A stretch of DNA of 64,000 nucleotides from Aeromonas lusitana (GTDB lineage Bacteria; Pseudomonadota; Gammaproteobacteria; Enterobacterales; Aeromonadaceae), in assembly GCF_002812985.1 (NCBI RefSeq), contig NZ_PGCP01000009.1, forward strand, positions 1-64,000, given 5' to 3'. The notes below the pieces were generated by a model. It was given only the letters and a program-made list of their open reading frames with translations, ran no database searches and had not been told where the DNA came from. Shown here piece by piece: positions 27,865 to 39,278 of this stretch; the first letter of the stretch is position 1, and each line of letters begins with the position of its first letter. Both the position numbers and the translations under genes were made by a program.

Positions 27865-28899
27865 ATGACAATCGCGCAGCAGGACAATCCGCTCCAGTCT
27901 CACGAGGTGAGCCAGCTCTACGCCATCTTCCAGGCGCTGCCGACCGGCGTGCTGCTGCTCGATGGGGAAGGGCGCATCACTCGCGCCAACCCCGCCGCCC
28001 TCGCCTTGCTGGGGGAGCCGCTCAAGGGCCAGTCCTGGCGCCAGATCATCGCCCGCTGTTTCCAGCCCCGCGAAGACGACGGCCACGAGATCTCCCTGCG
28101 AGACGGCCGGCGGGTACAGCTCTCGACCCAGCCCCTGCCGGATCAACCGGGCCAGCTGGTGTTCATCACGGATCTCACCGAGACTCGTCAGCTGCAAGAC
28201 AGGGTCAACCACATGAAGCGGTTGTCGGCCCTCGGCAACATGGCCGCCTCCTTGGCGCACCAGATCCGCACCCCGCTCTCCGCCGCCATGCTCTATGCGG
28301 CCAACCTCGCGAACCGCACCCTCAAACCGGAATCCCGCAGCCAGTTCCAGCAAAAATTGATGGCGAGGCTCCAGGATCTGGAAAAGCAGATCAACGACAT
28401 CCTGCTGTTTGCCCGCAACGACGACAACCAGGTGGTCGCCCCCATCTCGGTACAGGGGTTGCTGGCGGAGGTGCAGGCCGGCGCCGAGGCCTTCTGTCAG
28501 CAGCAGGGCTGCGTGCTGCACATGGAGGCGCCCGAGCCGGATCTCTGCCTGCTGGCCAACAGCAACGCCCTGGCCGGGGCCATCAACAACCTGATCGCCA
28601 ATGCCCAGCAGGCGGGGGCCAACTCCCTGCTGGTGAGCGCGGTGCGCAGTGGCAACCGGGTGGAGATGCGCGTGCTCGACAACGGCAAGGGTATGCCCGC
28701 TGCCTTGCTGGGCCAGATCTTCGAACCCTTCTTCACCACCCGCTCCCAGGGCACGGGCCTTGGCCTCGCTGTGGTGCAATCCGTGGTGCGAGCCCATCAG
28801 GGGGAGGTCGGCGTCGCCTCCGTGCCCGGTGAGGGAACCTGCTTTACCCTCTCATTCCCCCTGCATCAACAGGCCATGCGCCTCGGCGGTGTGGCATGA
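27865..28899 (+). CDS. flrB: Flagellar sensor histidine kinase FlrB
   Basis: The 344-residue protein has a PAS-like N-terminal domain (FQALPTGVLLLDGEGRITRA), a dimerisation/phospho-acceptor helix with MAASLAHQIRTPLSAA, and a GHKL ATPase domain with NNLIANAQQAGA, DNGKGMP and GTGLGLAVVQSVV. No membrane helix is seen, so it is a cytoplasmic kinase like FlrB/FleS. It should phosphorylate FlrC. It lies directly after flrA with a separate promoter and a hairpin over its ribosome-binding site. Confidence 0.93.
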   Translation: MTIAQQDNPLQSHEVSQLYAIFQALPTGVLLLDGEGRITRANPAALALLGEPLKGQSWRQIIARCFQPREDDGHEISLRDGRRVQLSTQPLPDQPGQLVFITDLTETRQLQDRVNHMKRLSALGNMAASLAHQIRTPLSAAMLYAANLANRTLKPESRSQFQQKLMARLQDLEKQINDILLFARNDDNQVVAPISVQGLLAEVQAGAEAFCQQQGCVLHMEAPEPDLCLLANSNALAGAINNLIANAQQAGANSLLVSAVRSGNRVEMRVLDNGKGMPAALLGQIFEPFFTTRSQGTGLGLAVVQSVVRAHQGEVGVASVPGEGTCFTLSFPLHQQAMRLGGVA

Positions 28900-28937
28900 G
28901 CCGCGCCGGATCCCGTCCATCGACGATGGAGGCAGAT

Positions 28938-28990
28938 ATGAACGCAGATACGAATAACGATAAGGCCCTGTTGGCGGTGGGAGAGGTAGC

Positions 28991-28994
<4 letters not shown>
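28938..28994 (+). CDS. Possible 18-residue leader peptide between flrB and flrC
   Basis: An ATG at 28938 has GGAGG five bases upstream and opens a frame of 18 codons (MNADTNNDKALLAVGEVA). Its TGA overlaps the flrC ATG as ATGA. The frame differs from flrC. This layout suits translational coupling, where ribosomes finishing the short frame restart on flrC; flrC also has GAGAGG upstream. Whether the peptide is made or has a role is unknown. Confidence 0.4.
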
Positions 28995-30328
<1,334 letters not shown>

Positions 30329-30449
30329 GCAGATTGCCTGTGTCGTGGCCTTGCAGGCCCCGCTCGATTATCATGGTCTCCTGACGATTTATCCCAAGAC
30401 CCTGGCGGTTGTCTGCAACCGCGGGGGCCGACCGTGTTAGGAGACCCTT

Positions 30450-31211
30450 ATGATCTCTCATCGAAAACTGGAAACCCTGCTCAATCACCTGCTCGAGCCG
30501 CACGCCATCAAGGACTACTGTCCCAATGGTCTGCAGGTGGAGGGGCGTGAGCGCATTCGCAAGGTGGTGACCGGCGTCACCGCCAGCCAAGCCCTGATCG
30601 ACGCGGCGGTGGCGGCCAACGCAGACGCCATCCTGGTCCATCACGGCTACTTCTGGAGCGGTGAGCCGGCCCAGATCACCGGCATGAAGCAGCGTCGCCT
30701 CAAGACATTGCTGGCCCACGACATCAACCTGTTCGCCTATCACCTGCCGCTGGACGTGCACCCCGAGGTGGGCAACAACGCCCAGCTCGCCAAGCTGCTC
30801 GGCATCAAGGTGCGCCGTGGCCTCGAGCCCTGGAACAGCAAGAGTGTGGCCATGGTGGGCAAGCTGGAAGAGCCCATCAGCGGCAGCGATTTTGCGAAGC
30901 TTATCGCCGAGCGCCTCGGCCGTGAGCCGCTCTATTGCGGCGATACAGGCCCCGAGCTTATCCGCTCCGTGGCCTGGTGCACCGGCGGTGGCCAAAGCTA
31001 CATCAACCTGGCGGCGGAGCAGGGCATAGATGCCTTCATCTCCGGCGAAGCCTCGGAGCAGACCATTCACACCGCTCGCGAGATGGGCATGCACTTCTAC
31101 GCCGCCGGCCATCACGCCACCGAGCGCTACGGCGTCAAGGCGCTGGGAGAGTGGCTGGCGACCGTGCACGGGCTGGAGGTGACCTTTATCGACATCGATA
31201 ATCCGGTCTAG
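30450..31211 (+). CDS. Nif3-like dinuclear-metal protein (YbgI family)
   Basis: The 253-residue protein matches YbgI/Nif3: DYCPNGLQVEGRE near the N-terminus, ILVHHGYFWSGE with the metal-binding histidine pair near residue 66, and AGHHATERYGVKALGEWL near the end, which supplies further metal ligands. The family is often annotated as type 2 GTP cyclohydrolase, but the biological role is not settled. AGGAGACC precedes the ATG. A bidirectional terminator separates it from purN. Confidence 0.92.
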   Translation: MISHRKLETLLNHLLEPHAIKDYCPNGLQVEGRERIRKVVTGVTASQALIDAAVAANADAILVHHGYFWSGEPAQITGMKQRRLKTLLAHDINLFAYHLPLDVHPEVGNNAQLAKLLGIKVRRGLEPWNSKSVAMVGKLEEPISGSDFAKLIAERLGREPLYCGDTGPELIRSVAWCTGGGQSYINLAAEQGIDAFISGEASEQTIHTAREMGMHFYAAGHHATERYGVKALGEWLATVHGLEVTFIDIDNPV

Positions 31212-31312
31212 GGGAGGTGGTGGGTTATATCGATAAGATGAGTTTAACTGAGTGATTCATCTGCGTAATGGTTAAAAGTCATTCATTTTCGCTGTTATTT
31301 GCGTAAATAAAG

Positions 31313-31345
31313 AAACAAAAAGGAGGCCATCGGCCTCCTTTTTTA
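31313..31345. terminator. Bidirectional terminator between the Nif3-family gene and purN
   Basis: AGGAGGCC-ATC-GGCCTCCT stem flanked by A5 on the left and T6 on the right, serving convergent genes. Confidence 0.92.
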
Positions 31346-31365
31346 CATCTCGACAAGACGTCTGC

Positions 31366-32037
31366 TTACTCGCTGGCATGCCCCGCCGGGCCGAGCACTG
31401 CGCCATCCAGCAGGGCTGCGCCCTCCTGCATCGCGAGCCGGCCCTCGCAGAACCACTGCACCACCAGGGGGTAGATGCTGTGCTCCTGGGCCTGCACCCT
31501 GGCCGCCACCTCGTCAGCGTCATCCCCGTCGAAGATGGGCACGCGGGCCTGCAGGATCACAGGGCCGCCGTCCAGCTCTTCGGTGACGAAGTGAACGCTG
31601 GCACCATGCTCCTCATCGCCTGCGTCGATGGCACGCTGGTGGGTGTGCAAGCCCTGGTATTTTGGCAGCAGGGAGGGGTGGATATTGATCATCCTTCCCG
31701 CGAAGTGGCGCACCAGGGGCGCGCTCAGGATCCGCATAAAGCCGGCCAATACCACCAGATCCGGCTTGTAGTCCGCCATCAGCGCCTGCAGGGCGAGATC
31801 GTAGTCATCCCGGTTGGCAAACTGCTGCTGGGCCAGCACGCTGGTGGCGACGCCGGCCTCCTTGGCGCGCACCAGCCCATAGGCATCGGCCTTGTTGCTG
31901 ATGACGCCGACCACCTCACCCGGGATCCTGCCGCTGGTGCAACTGTCCAGGATGACCTGCAAGTTGCTGCCGCTGCCGGAGATCAGCACCAGGATGCGTT
32001 TGGCCGCCGTCATTTGGCTGTTGGCGAGCTCGGTCAT
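31366..32037 (-). CDS. purN: Phosphoribosylglycinamide formyltransferase PurN
   Basis: The 223-residue protein has [13 protein letters not shown] (phosphate loop), LAGFMRILS, the catalytic-site stretch [19 protein letters not shown] and [17 protein letters not shown], all typical of GAR transformylase. It transfers formyl from 10-formyl-THF in purine synthesis. Its ATG overlaps the purM stop (ATGA), as in many purMN operons. An ATG eight codons in ([10 protein letters not shown]) is nearer the E. coli start, but the overlap favours 32037. Confidence 0.96.
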   Translation of the reverse strand: MTELANSQMTAAKRILVLISGSGSNLQVILDSCTSGRIPGEVVGVISNKADAYGLVRAKEAGVATSVLAQQQFANRDDYDLALQALMADYKPDLVVLAGFMRILSAPLVRHFAGRMINIHPSLLPKYQGLHTHQRAIDAGDEEHGASVHFVTEELDGGPVILQARVPIFDGDDADEVAARVQAQEHSIYPLVVQWFCEGRLAMQEGAALLDGAVLGPAGHASE

Positions 32038-33071
32038 TGAATGACGACCTGCTCCTCGCCATCGGCCGCCTTGGCGATATGGCCGATGTGCCAGGCGTTC
32101 TCACCCTCGGCCTTGAGCAGGGTCAGGGCTTTTTCCAGCTGGGAGGCGGGCAGGGCGATGATCATGCCGACGCCGCAGTTGAAGGTGCGGTACATCTCGT
32201 GACGGGTGACGTTGCCAGCCTGCTGCAGCCAGCTGAACACCGCCGGCCACTGCCAGCTCTGCTCGTCGATCACCGCCTGGGTGTTGGCAGGCAACACGCG
32301 GGGGATGTTCTCCCAGAAGCCGCCGCCGGTGATGTGGGACAGGGCGTGAATTTCGCACTCCTTGATGAGCTTGAGCACGGGTTTGACGTAGATGCGGGTC
32401 GGCTCCAGCAGGGCGTTGGCCAGGGTGGTGTCACCCAGGGGCTGATGCACGTCGGCCTTGGAGACTTCCAGAATCTTGCGCACCAGGGAGAAGCCGTTGG
32501 AGTGGGGACCGCTCGCGGCCAGGGCGATCAGGGCATCCCCGTCACCGACCTTGCTGCCGTCGATGATCTCGCTCTTTTCCACCACACCGACGCAGAAACC
32601 GGCGATGTCGTAATCTTCCCCTTCATACATGCCCGGCATCTCGGCGGTTTCGCCGCCCACCAGGGCGCAGCCGGACTGCTCGCAACCGGCGCCAATGCCG
32701 GTTACCACGGCAGCGGCGGTGTCCACGTCCAGCTTGCCAGTGGCGTAGTAGTCGAGGAAGAACAGCGGCTCGGCGCCTTGCACTATCAGGTCATTGACGC
32801 ACATGGCCACCAGATCGATGCCGACTGTGTCGTGCTTCTTCAGGTCGATGGCGAGACGCAGCTTGGTGCCCACCCCGTCGGTGCCGGAAACCAGCACCGG
32901 CTCCTTGTAGCCCGCAGGGATTTGACACAGGGCCCCAAAGCCGCCAAGACCACCAAGGACTTCAGGACGACGAGTGCGTTTTGACACGCCCTTGATACGT
33001 TCAACCAGTGCATTGCCGGCATCGATATCCACGCCAGCATCCTTGTAGCTCAGTGAGGTTTTGTCAGTCAC
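32034..33071 (-). CDS. purM: Phosphoribosylformylglycinamidine cyclo-ligase PurM
   Basis: The 345-residue protein has [32 protein letters not shown] and [11 protein letters not shown], the ATP and substrate-binding signatures of AIR synthetase, and the normal family length. It closes the imidazole ring in purine synthesis and is co-transcribed with purN. A PurR-like operator lies 76-92 bases upstream in the gap shared with upp. Confidence 0.97.
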   Translation of the reverse strand: MTDKTSLSYKDAGVDIDAGNALVERIKGVSKRTRRPEVLGGLGGFGALCQIPAGYKEPVLVSGTDGVGTKLRLAIDLKKHDTVGIDLVAMCVNDLIVQGAEPLFFLDYYATGKLDVDTAAAVVTGIGAGCEQSGCALVGGETAEMPGMYEGEDYDIAGFCVGVVEKSEIIDGSKVGDGDALIALAASGPHSNGFSLVRKILEVSKADVHQPLGDTTLANALLEPTRIYVKPVLKLIKECEIHALSHITGGGFWENIPRVLPANTQAVIDEQSWQWPAVFSWLQQAGNVTRHEMYRTFNCGVGMIIALPASQLEKALTLLKAEGENAWHIGHIAKAADGEEQVVIQ

Positions 33072-33147
33072 GCGTATTCCCCGTCATATAAAGAAGTGGA
33101 GGGTAAAATTCGGGGCGTATTCTAACAGTGGGAGGGTAAAAGCAGAA

Positions 33148-33163
33148 AGGAAATCGTTTGCGC
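33148..33163. promoter_or_regulatory. Candidate PurR operator for purMN
   Basis: AGGAAATCGTTTGCGC matches 12 of 16 bases of the E. coli PurR palindrome, with the right half nearly complete. It lies between divergent purM and upp. Confidence 0.5.
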
Positions 33164-33181
33164 GTTTTTGCGTGGAAAAGC

Positions 33182-33210
33182 TCTACAAGCGGCGGCTTTT
33201 GTTGTATGAT
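33182..33210 (+). promoter_or_regulatory. Promoter of upp
   Basis: TCTACA (33182-33187) and TATGAT (33205-33210) with a 17-base spacer, 37 bases before the upp ATG. Confidence 0.6.
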
Positions 33211-33246
33211 TGCGCGATTTTTTTGCGCCGGTTAGAGGAGATAATA

Positions 33247-33873
33247 ATGAAAGTCGTTGAAGTCAAACACCCCCTGGTCAAACACAAGATCGGTCTGATG
33301 CGTGAAGGCGATATCAGCACCAAGCGTTTCCGTGAACTGGCCAAAGAAGTGGGCAGTTTGTTGACCTACGAAGCGACCTCTGACTTCGAAACGGAGAAGG
33401 TTACCATCGATGGCTGGAACGGGCCAGTAGAAGTTGACCAGATCAAGGGCAAGAAGGTCACCGTCGTGCCCATCCTGCGTGCCGGTCTTGGCATGATGGA
33501 CGGCGTGCTTGAGCACATGCCGAGCGCCCGCGTCAGCGTGGTCGGCGTCTACCGTGACGAAGAGACCCTGCAGCCGGTGCCTTACTTTGAAAAGATCGTC
33601 AGCAACATCGAGGAGCGTCTGGCCCTGGTCATCGACCCCATGCTGGCCACCGGCGGCTCCATGATCGCCACCATCGACTTGCTCAAGAAGAAGGGCTGCC
33701 AGTCCATCAAGGTGCTGGTGCTGGTCGCCGCCCCCGAAGGCATCAAGGCGCTGGAAGCCGCTCACCCGGACGTGGAGCTCTACTGCGCCTCCATCGATCA
33801 GGGTCTGAACGAGAAAGGCTACATCGTGCCTGGCCTCGGCGATGCCGGTGACAAGATCTTCGGCACCAAATAA
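33247..33873 (+). CDS. upp: Uracil phosphoribosyltransferase Upp
   Basis: The 208-residue protein equals E. coli Upp in length. It has [20 protein letters not shown] at the start, [13 protein letters not shown], and the PRPP-binding loop [12 protein letters not shown]. It salvages uracil to UMP with PRPP. AGAGGAG precedes ATG 33247; the 62 open codons upstream overlap the promoter and are not part of the protein. A strong terminator follows, so it is transcribed alone. Confidence 0.97.
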   Translation: MKVVEVKHPLVKHKIGLMREGDISTKRFRELAKEVGSLLTYEATSDFETEKVTIDGWNGPVEVDQIKGKKVTVVPILRAGLGMMDGVLEHMPSARVSVVGVYRDEETLQPVPYFEKIVSNIEERLALVIDPMLATGGSMIATIDLLKKKGCQSIKVLVLVAAPEGIKALEAAHPDVELYCASIDQGLNEKGYIVPGLGDAGDKIFGTK

Positions 33874-33890
33874 CGCTTGGTGTTCGCCTC

Positions 33891-33925
33891 GTGAAGCCGG
33901 CCCTGTGCCGGCTTCACGCTTTTTG
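33891..33925 (+). terminator. Intrinsic terminator after upp
   Basis: GTGAAGCCGGC-CCTGT-GCCGGCTTCAC (11-bp perfect stem) followed by GCTTTTT. Confidence 0.93.
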
Positions 33926-34008
33926 GCGCTGCGCCTGCCGGTTGCCTTGCTGGGAGGCGCGCCTTGCCGCTACCATAAGCACCATCTCCCATTTCGAGAA
34001 TCTTCTTT

Positions 34009-35049
34009 ATGTTGAAACGCTTAGTGACTGCCCTCTGCTGTTGCCTGTCGTTTGCGGTGTCGGCCGCCCAGGTGACCGATCTCTATCAGGGCAAGGCCCC
34101 CACCAGTGGCGACATGACCGCCGCCCAGTCCCAGGCACTGGGGGATGTGCTCATCAAGGTGAGCGGTCGACGCGATATCCTCACCCAGCCGGAGGTGGTC
34201 AAGGCGCTGGCCGCCCCAGGGGACTATGTGCAGCACTACAGCTATCAGGACGTGGGGCCGGTCAAGTTCCTCAAGGCGGATTTTGACGTCACCAAGGTCA
34301 ACGCCCTGATCGGCCAGAGCAAGTTTGCCCTGCTCGGGCCTGCGCGCCCGCAGATGGCCATCTGGCTGGTGGTGGATCAAGGGGAGCGCCGCATCCTGGC
34401 GGATCAATCCAGCGATGGCTGGGCCGCCGCCCTGCGCACCCAGGCCCAGGCCATGGGACTGCCGGTCAGCATTCCCTTGATGGATCTGGATGACAACATG
34501 GCGGTCAACGCCACCGACGTATGGGGACGCTTCGCCGATCCCATCCTCGCCGCGAGCCAGCGCTACGGCGCCGAGATGGTGGTGCTCGGCAAGCTGGCAC
34601 CCGATGACAAGGAAGAGGGCAAGTGGAGCATCGACTGGGGTCTCTACGGTCCCAAGCCAGGCACCCAGACCGGCGGTGAGCTGACCGAACTGACCAAGGG
34701 TTCGGGCTCCGGTACCCAGGCCGAGGTGGCGCAAGGCTTCGCGGATGCCCTGGCCGGCTGGCTGGTGGAGCACTACGGTTCCCGCATCTCGGGGGTCGTC
34801 TCCAGCCAGGTGCTGGTGGTGGAGGGCTTGTCCGGTATCGATGGCATGATCCAGCTGCAGAAGATGCTGCAGGGCATGGCCACGGTCACCAAGGTGACGA
34901 TCGGCCAGCTGGAAGGGGACAAGGTGACCTTCAATCTCACCTTGCAGGGTGACAAGGCCGAGCTGGTGCGGGGTCTGCAACTGGAGAGCCGGCTGCGCCA
35001 GGTGGAAGACAACGAGCAGGGTCTGCGTTATCAATGGTCGCAGCCTTGA
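34009..35049 (+). CDS. Exported DUF2066-domain protein
   Basis: The 346-residue protein has a signal peptide (MLKRLVTALCCCLSFAVSAA) and DUF2066 features: a start VTDLYQGKAP, the block ALGDVLIKVSGRRDILTQPE and a later QMAIWLVVDQGERRIL. The function of the family is unknown; the gene is typically found next to hda in gammaproteobacteria, as here. Its last ten or so codons are the template for the 100-bp tandem repeat that fills the gap to hda, so the stop region appears to have been duplicated. Likely periplasmic. Confidence 0.88.
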   Translation: MLKRLVTALCCCLSFAVSAAQVTDLYQGKAPTSGDMTAAQSQALGDVLIKVSGRRDILTQPEVVKALAAPGDYVQHYSYQDVGPVKFLKADFDVTKVNALIGQSKFALLGPARPQMAIWLVVDQGERRILADQSSDGWAAALRTQAQAMGLPVSIPLMDLDDNMAVNATDVWGRFADPILAASQRYGAEMVVLGKLAPDDKEEGKWSIDWGLYGPKPGTQTGGELTELTKGSGSGTQAEVAQGFADALAGWLVEHYGSRISGVVSSQVLVVEGLSGIDGMIQLQKMLQGMATVTKVTIGQLEGDKVTFNLTLQGDKAELVRGLQLESRLRQVEDNEQGLRYQWSQP

Positions 35050-35299
35050 TCCTGATGGAGGATCTTTGCCACCCGGCCGAGAATTGCTGTGCGGTTCTCC
35101 GAGCGCTCTGAGGAGTCACTGCCTGCGCTACCTATGGCCGCACCCTTGATCCTGATGGAGGATCTTTGCCACCCGGCCGAGCGTTGCTGCGCGGTTCTCC
35201 GAGTAGTCTGAAGAGTCGCCGCCTGCGCTACCTATGGTCGCACCCTTGATCCAAATCGAGGATCCTTACCGCCCGGCCGAGTCCGGGCGGTTCTCTATC
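35021..35299. repeat. 100-bp tandem repeat derived from the 3' end of the DUF2066 gene
   Basis: The segments starting at 35021, 35121 and 35221 align with an exact 100-base period, for example G(C/T)CTGCG(T/C)TA followed by ATGG(T/C)CGCA-CCTTGATCC. The first copy begins inside the last codons of the DUF2066 gene. The second is full length. The third diverges after about 30 bases but keeps GAGGATC and the CCCGGCCGAG segment, which there forms a terminator stem. Confidence 0.93.
35268..35299 (+). terminator. Terminator-like hairpin in the last repeat copy
   Basis: ACCGCCCGG-CCGAGT-CCGGGCGGT stem followed by TCTCTATCT. The same region in the two earlier repeat copies has lost pairing in the 3' arm. 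Confidence 0.6.
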
Positions 35300-35319
35300 T
35301 GCCGCTGCGATGATACACT
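35291..35319 (+). promoter_or_regulatory. Candidate hda promoter
   Basis: TG-C-GATGAT (35306-35314) resembles an extended -10, and TACACT (35314-35319) with TTCTCT 17 bases upstream is an alternative. Both lie before the GTG start chosen for hda. Confidence 0.35.
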
Positions 35320-35351
35320 TGGCCTCAAATATCACAGTCAAAGCCCAACGA

Positions 35352-36053
35352 GTGAAGCAACCGGCCCAACTGTCTTTAGCCGTACAATTACCGGATGATG
35401 AAACCTTCGTCAGTTTTTATCCCGGCAATAACGCCCATCTGATCACCGCCCTCAAGAACGCGGCCATCGGTCAGGGCGCACCTTTCCTCTATTTCTGGGG
35501 TGCCAAAGGATCCGGGCGCTCTCATCTGCTGCACGCTACCTGCGCCGAGGTCAATGCCCGCGACGCTGCCGCCGCCTATCTCTCCCTCGATCAGTTCGAG
35601 AAGCTGGATCCCAGCATGCTCGATGCCCTCGAGAGCCTGCCCCTGGTCTGCCTCGACAGCCTGGAAGCCATCGCCGGCAACGCCCTGTGGGAGCGGGCCC
35701 TGTTCGATTTTTACAATCGCTGGAAGGAAAAAGGCGAGGGGACGCTAGTGGTCACCGGTTGCAGTGCACCGCGCAAGCTCGGCCTGCAACTGCCGGATCT
35801 CGCCTCGCGCCTCGACTGGGGGGTGAGTTTTCACCTGGACGAGCTGGATGACGAGGGCAAGCTCAGTGCCCTGCAGCTGCGCGCCGAGCTGCGGGGCTTC
35901 AAGCTGCCCATCGACGTGGGCCGCTTCCTGCTCAACCGCCTCTCTCGCGATATGCGCACCCTGCTTACCACTCTCAATCAGCTCGACAACGCCTCCTTTC
36001 GCGCCAAGCGCAAGCTCACCATTCCCTTCGTCAAAGAGATCCTCGAACTCTGA
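35352..36053 (+). CDS. hda: DnaA regulatory inactivator Hda
   Basis: The 233-residue protein begins MKQPAQLSLAVQLPDDETFV, in register with E. coli Hda, and has the Walker-A-like GAKGSGRSHLL and the AAA+ arginine region LPDLASRLDWG. The N-terminal QLSL sequence is the clamp-binding motif. Hda with the DNA clamp stimulates ATP hydrolysis by DnaA to prevent re-initiation. GTG 35352 matches the family start. An in-frame ATG at 35310 would add 14 residues and sits in the likely -10 region. The TGA stop is shared with the 143-bp palindrome. Confidence 0.93.
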   Translation: MKQPAQLSLAVQLPDDETFVSFYPGNNAHLITALKNAAIGQGAPFLYFWGAKGSGRSHLLHATCAEVNARDAAAAYLSLDQFEKLDPSMLDALESLPLVCLDSLEAIAGNALWERALFDFYNRWKEKGEGTLVVTGCSAPRKLGLQLPDLASRLDWGVSFHLDELDDEGKLSALQLRAELRGFKLPIDVGRFLLNRLSRDMRTLLTTLNQLDNASFRAKRKLTIPFVKEILEL

Positions 36054-36195
36054 GAACCTGTTCATGCTCTTACTGCGAGGCCGTGAGCAAGGCTCATGTG
36101 CTGCTCGGAATCCTCATGTGTGTTTACACACTCCGGTTCCTGCGCTGCTCTTCACCTTGCTGACGACCTCTCGTCACAGACCGTGAACAGGTTCT
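36053..36195. repeat. 143-bp imperfect palindrome, copy 1
   Basis: The element runs from AGAACCTGTTCA to TGAACAGGTTCT. The two arms (about 70 bases each) are imperfect inverted repeats meeting at GTGTGT-TT-ACACAC (36118-36131). It starts at the last base of the hda stop codon (TGA, 36051-36053). A second copy lies at 59603-59745. It has no reading frame of note and is too short for an insertion sequence; it resembles a MITE or long-hairpin repeat. Confidence 0.93.
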
Positions 36196-36206
36196 AAGGC
36201 TCTGTT

Positions 36207-36233
36207 CCCTCTCCCTCTGGGAGAGGGCCTTTT
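36207..36233 (+). terminator. Terminator downstream of hda
   Basis: CCCTCTCCC-TCT-GGGAGAGGG stem followed by CCTTTT, just after the palindromic repeat. Confidence 0.75.
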
Positions 36234-36267
36234 AAAAAGAAACCCCGGCACCAGGCCGGGGTTTTTT
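36234..36267. terminator. Terminator of aceBA (bidirectional)
   Basis: AACCCCGGC-ACCAG-GCCGGGGTT stem with A-rich left and T6 right flanks, 18 bases past the aceA stop. Confidence 0.9.
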
Positions 36268-36285
36268 ATTGCTATCGGCAAGTTA

Positions 36286-37599
36286 TCAGTGGAACTGATC
36301 TTCTTCGGTGGAGCCGGTCAGGGCGGTCACCGAGGACTGGCCGCCCTGGATGACTGTGGTGACCTTGTCGAAGTAACCGGTACCCACTTCCTGCTGGTGC
36401 GCCACGAAGGTGTAGCCACGCTCGGCGGCGGCGAACTCCGGCTGCTGCACCATCTCGACGTAGTGCTTCATCCCTTCGCCACGGGCGTACTGGTAGGCCA
36501 GCTCGTACATGTGGAACCACATGTTGTGGATACCCGCGAGGGTGATGAACTGGTACTTGTAGCCCATGTCGGACAGCTCCTGCTGGAAGCGGGCGATGGT
36601 GGCATCGTCCAGGTTCTTCTTCCAGTTGAAGCTAGGTGAGCAGTTGTAGGCCAGGATCTTGTCCGGGTACTGGGCCTTGATGGCGTCGGCAAACTTGCGC
36701 GCCTCGTCCAGATCTGGCTTGGCGGTCTCGCACCACACCATGTCGGCGTAGGGGGCGTAGGCCAGGCCGCGGGAGATGGCCTGCTCGATGCCGGCCTGCA
36801 CCTTGTAGAAGCCCTCTGCGGTGCGCTCACCGGTCAGGAAGCCTGCATCATACGGATCTGCATCCGTGGTCAGCAGGTCTGCCGCGTTGGCATCGGTACG
36901 GGCGATCACCAGAGTAGTGGTGCCGCACACGTCGGCCGCCAGACGGGCCGCGATGAGCTTTTGCACCGCTTCCTGGCTCGGTACCAGCACCTTGCCACCC
37001 ATGTGGCCGCACTTCTTGACGGAGGCGAGCTGATCTTCGAAGTGCACGCCGGCGGCGCCCGCTTCAATCATGCCCTTCATCAGCTCAAACGCGTTCAGCA
37101 CGCCGCCGAAACCGGCTTCGGCATCCGCCACGATCGGCAGGAAGTAGTCGATGAAGCCCTTGTCTTGCGGTCCCACCTTGTTGGCCCACTGGATCTGGTC
37201 GGCGCGGGCGAAGGAGTTGTTGATGCGCTCCACCACGGACGGCACAGAGTTGGCCGGGTAGAGGGACTGATCCGGGTACATGGTGGAGGAGAGGTTGTTG
37301 TCCGCCGCCACCTGCCAGCCGGAGAGGTAGATGGCCTCGATGCCCGCCTTGGCCTGCTGCACCGCCTGACCACCGGTCAGGGCGCCGAGGCAGTTGACGT
37401 AGCCTTTCTTGGCGCCGCCGTGGATCAGTTCCCACAGCTTGTCGGCGCCGCGCTGGGCCAGGGTATGCGCCGGCTGCAAGCTGCCGCGCAGGTTCACCAC
37501 GTCTTCGGCGCTGTAGCCGCGCTTGATCCCTTTCCAGCGGGGGTTCTCTGCCCAGTCTTTCTCGATAGCCTGGATCTGTTGCTCACGGGTCAGTGCCAT
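36286..37599 (-). CDS. aceA: Isocitrate lyase AceA
   Basis: The 437-residue protein has the active-site signature KKCGHMGGK with the catalytic cysteine, plus [21 protein letters not shown] and [13 protein letters not shown]. Length matches E. coli AceA (434). It splits isocitrate into succinate and glyoxylate. AGGGA precedes ATG 37599; nine further open codons upstream are not needed. It is the second gene of aceB-aceA. Confidence 0.97.
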   Translation of the reverse strand: MALTREQQIQAIEKDWAENPRWKGIKRGYSAEDVVNLRGSLQPAHTLAQRGADKLWELIHGGAKKGYVNCLGALTGGQAVQQAKAGIEAIYLSGWQVAADNNLSSTMYPDQSLYPANSVPSVVERINNSFARADQIQWANKVGPQDKGFIDYFLPIVADAEAGFGGVLNAFELMKGMIEAGAAGVHFEDQLASVKKCGHMGGKVLVPSQEAVQKLIAARLAADVCGTTTLVIARTDANAADLLTTDADPYDAGFLTGERTAEGFYKVQAGIEQAISRGLAYAPYADMVWCETAKPDLDEARKFADAIKAQYPDKILAYNCSPSFNWKKNLDDATIARFQQELSDMGYKYQFITLAGIHNMWFHMYELAYQYARGEGMKHYVEMVQQPEFAAAERGYTFVAHQQEVGTGYFDKVTTVIQGGQSSVTALTGSTEEDQFH

Positions 37600-37670
37600 A
37601 TCAGTTCCCTCTTTCATTGATTTCACGTGTCCATTGACTTGTTATTGGTGGCCCCGCGAGGGGCTCATAT

Positions 37671-39278
<1,608 letters not shown>

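Noticed and set aside
28649-28957. Alternative-frame coding sequence over the end of flrB
   Set aside because: It is arginine/proline/serine-rich shadow sequence without a start signal, overlapping the conserved ATPase domain of flrB.
33061-33246. In-frame N-terminal extension of Upp
   Set aside because: The extension crosses the promoter and operator region; the start at 33247 has a good ribosome-binding site and gives the exact family length.
35310-35351. ATG start for hda at 35310
   Set aside because: It adds 14 residues not seen in the family and overlaps the likely -10; the GTG at 35352 aligns with known Hda starts.
36053-36195. Palindrome as an ERIC or known REP element
   Set aside because: Length and sequence do not match the ERIC consensus as I know it, and it is much longer than REP units.
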